Assembly: GCF_026309355.1 (NCBI RefSeq) | Contig: NZ_JAPJZK010000003.1 | Span: forward strand, 62,001-126,000 | DNA: 64,000 bases | Direction of reading: 5' to 3' | Source of the DNA: Spartinivicinus marinus | GTDB taxonomy: Bacteria; Pseudomonadota; Gammaproteobacteria; Pseudomonadales; Zooshikellaceae | Part shown: one piece after another, positions 62,292 to 64,000 of the stretch | Layout: every line of letters begins with the position of its first letter | Numbering within the stretch: the first letter of the stretch is position 1 | Translations under genes and position numbers: made by a program | The notes under the pieces: generated by a model | Told to the model about the DNA's origin: nothing | Seen by the model: the letters and a program-made list of their open reading frames with translations, nothing else | Databases searched by the model: none

Positions 62292-62747
62292 TTTATTATT
62301 TTCTAACAATATATAGGTTTAAATTTTTTATTAATAAGTAAAAAATTTGTATGTTTTTAAAACATAATACATTCATTTTGAGCAGAAATTTACCATTTCT
62401 TATAACTATAACTACTATATATGTAAATATAATATACTATAGGTATACTATAGAGAGTTTGTAAGTTATTGATTTATAAAAGAAAATACCATTAACTTGG
62501 TTAAAAAAATACATTTTTGGTCGAAATAATACGAAACTTGGTTATTAAAATACATAAGCCGCCTATTTTTTGACCTACAGTTAATGCTGTAACAAATATG
62601 TTGAAAAATAGGTTGAGATAGTCTTAAATATAGGCCAGGGTATATTAGGTATGGTGTTGCTATAAGTTGAGAAAACATTAAACGTTTTGTATGAAAAATA
62701 GCCGCTCTGGTTTGAAATATAGTTTCGGTTTAAGGTATTTCACTTAA
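62292..62747. other. AT-rich intergenic region with putative replication origin
   Basis: A gene-free stretch between divergent parA and rep. It holds two direct 21-base repeats (62494-62514 and 62535-62555, 19 of 21 identical, each starting AACTTGGTTA and ending AAAATACAT) 41 bases apart. An inverted pair, CCTATTTTT (62562-62570) and AAAAATAGG (62604-62612), follows. AT-richness, iteron-like repeats and a neighbouring initiator gene are typical of an origin. Confidence 0.55.
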
Positions 62748-64000
62748 ATGACAGTTAAGCTTGTTTACAGGAAGGAGGAGGGTAGTTATCAAGGCTCAAA
62801 AGTAATAGCTGATATGATAGCCCTCTTGTCCAAGAAAGCTGCAGATCTAAGCTTGCCAATGGATGCTTCCAAGCTAAACCGTAGTCCTGTGATTAGCTCA
62901 ATTGAGCTGAAGTGTCTCATAGCGATGATGGAGTTATCACGAAGAGAAAGAGAGTATTTAGGTATCACCCAGCATCAATGGTCTTATTCAGATCTTGCTA
63001 AAACTATCAATTTTCCAAATCGAAACTATGAATTAATCAAAAAGTCTGTCTACAGACTAAGTAGCATCAAGATTGCAACTTTTGATGATCTAACCACCGC
63101 TAAAAGTATAGTTACTTATTTATCTGAAAATGATGAGTTAATACACAAGCCTTTTACAAAAGCAGTATTAAGTGCTGAGAGTAAATCTTTTAAGATTAAA
63201 TCGGCAGGTGTATTTAATTACTCATTAGCTGATTGGTTTTATGATGATCTTCATAAAGTTTACACTCATGTTGATTTCAACTATTTAAGTAAGTTATCAA
63301 GCACTCAAACTATTGCCCTGTATAAATTATGCAGACCATATGTTCAAAATCAACATGTAGGCAGAGAGGTCCACTCCAGAATATATAGTCAAGAGGAACT
63401 TTCTTGTTTACTTTTTATGCCAAATTTAGTTAATGTATTTCCATCTGAGGCAAGAAAACAGATAGAATCAAAGATTAAGACCGTATCTAAAAAAGACCTG
63501 GATATTGAGGTAAGGTTAATCGCATCAGGTAAAAAAGGATTTCAGTTTATTATAAAAAAAATAGTGTTTAAACGAGACTCAAATGAATTGAGCCAATATA
63601 TTAAAAGCTTGACTAAAAGAAAAGATTTAATTAATAATGACGACTTAAATAAGTTGAGCTTGTACGATTTATGTAGAATACACTTAAATATAAACCAAAC
63701 TGATAAATACATTGTTACTGAAGATGGCTCTCCTGGCTTATTTGCTGAGGTTTTGGGTCTTGATAAAGTTGAAAAATTTATCAAGGAACTAGTATTATCT
63801 GGTGGTAGAAGACAGCATGGTGCTTATGTATATAAAGCACTGAAAAACAAATATTTAAGGGAAATAAATCAAAATAAAGATTCAGCTCCCTCTGAGTTTG
63901 ATACTAATTTAAATAAAGATGGGAATGAGAAAGAAATAATAACTGACCCATTTAAAAGAAATATTATACTATATAATAATGCTTTAAATGTATCATCAAA
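62748..64000 (+). CDS. Rep_3-like plasmid replication initiator, cut by window end
   Basis: An open frame of 417 codons with no stop before the window ends. Early residues read IALLSKKAADLSLPMDASKL, then a winged-helix region (ELKCLIAMMELSRREREYLG). Later, LSKLSSTQTIALYKLCRPYVQ and YSQEELSCLLFMPNLVNVFPSEARKQIESKIKTVSKKDLDIEVRL match the second winged helix of Rep_3 initiators. It binds iterons to open the origin. The tail beyond about 330 is longer than usual. Confidence 0.72.
   Translation, partial: MTVKLVYRKEEGSYQGSKVIADMIALLSKKAADLSLPMDASKLNRSPVISSIELKCLIAMMELSRREREYLGITQHQWSYSDLAKTINFPNRNYELIKKSVYRLSSIKIATFDDLTTAKSIVTYLSENDELIHKPFTKAVLSAESKSFKIKSAGVFNYSLADWFYDDLHKVYTHVDFNYLSKLSSTQTIALYKLCRPYVQNQHVGREVHSRIYSQEELSCLLFMPNLVNVFPSEARKQIESKIKTVSKKDLDIEVRLIASGKKGFQFIIKKIVFKRDSNELSQYIKSLTKRKDLINNDDLNKLSLYDLCRIHLNINQTDKYIVTEDGSPGLFAEVLGLDKVEKFIKELVLSGGRRQHGAYVYKALKNKYLREINQNKDSAPSEFDTNLNKDGNEKEIITDPFKRNIILYNNALNVSS

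Overview
This 64 kb window is best read as part of a P1-like phage-plasmid, that is, a contractile-tailed phage that replicates as a plasmid. It probably comes from a marine-type gammaproteobacterium of moderate to low GC; that host guess is inference only. Plasmid evidence lies at the right end: a ParA/ParB pair with a third small gene (59.7-62.2 kb, minus strand) and, divergently, a Rep_3-like replication initiator that runs off the window (62.7 kb onward). Phage evidence fills 19.7-59.6 kb: capsid, portal and prohead protease, sheath, tube, tape measure, spike, PAAR tip, gp25/J/I baseplate proteins, fibre and adhesin, plus a giant DarB-like methyltransferase-helicase. The order darB-like, portal, protease matches phage P1. 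No terminase, lysis or integrase gene is visible, so the element continues outside the window.

Layout. (1) 0-0.5 kb: a frameshifted umuC on the minus strand with a LexA box; its umuD partner sits at 18.25 kb with its own LexA box. (2) 0.6-17.7 kb: an AT-rich accessory region. It holds a membrane protein, an RNA ligase, a substrate-binding protein split by an IS4-type element, a three-gene type II Zorya defence operon (zorA-zorB-HNH), an AbiE toxin-antitoxin pair with a palindromic operator, two secreted proteins (a metzincin protease and a possible glycosidase), and an integron-like array of six small minus-strand genes separated by a conserved spacer. (3) 17.9-19.4 kb: WGR protein, umuD and two unknown genes. 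(4) 19.4-59.6 kb: the virion genes, all on the plus strand except one inverted cargo block at 40.8-43.2 kb. (5) 59.6-64 kb: partition and replication.

How it works together. Five virion modules each follow a shared promoter-like element: A-T7-ATC or a close variant, 25 bases, then a -10-like TAnnnT. They are spike/fibre at 19.7 kb, head/sheath/tape at 29.2 kb, tail protein I and Dar-like genes at 43.6 kb, methylase/DarB at 49.6 kb, and portal/protease at 56.9 kb. This suggests one phage activator switches on all late genes. Ahead of the first module a second copy of the element drives a predicted ~116-nt RNA ending in a terminator, with competing stems that look like an attenuator. The tail chaperone upstream of the tape measure has a likely programmed frameshift on an ATATATA site. 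Zorya, AbiE, Dar-type antirestriction proteins and UmuD indicate an element equipped for phage, host and DNA-damage conflicts.
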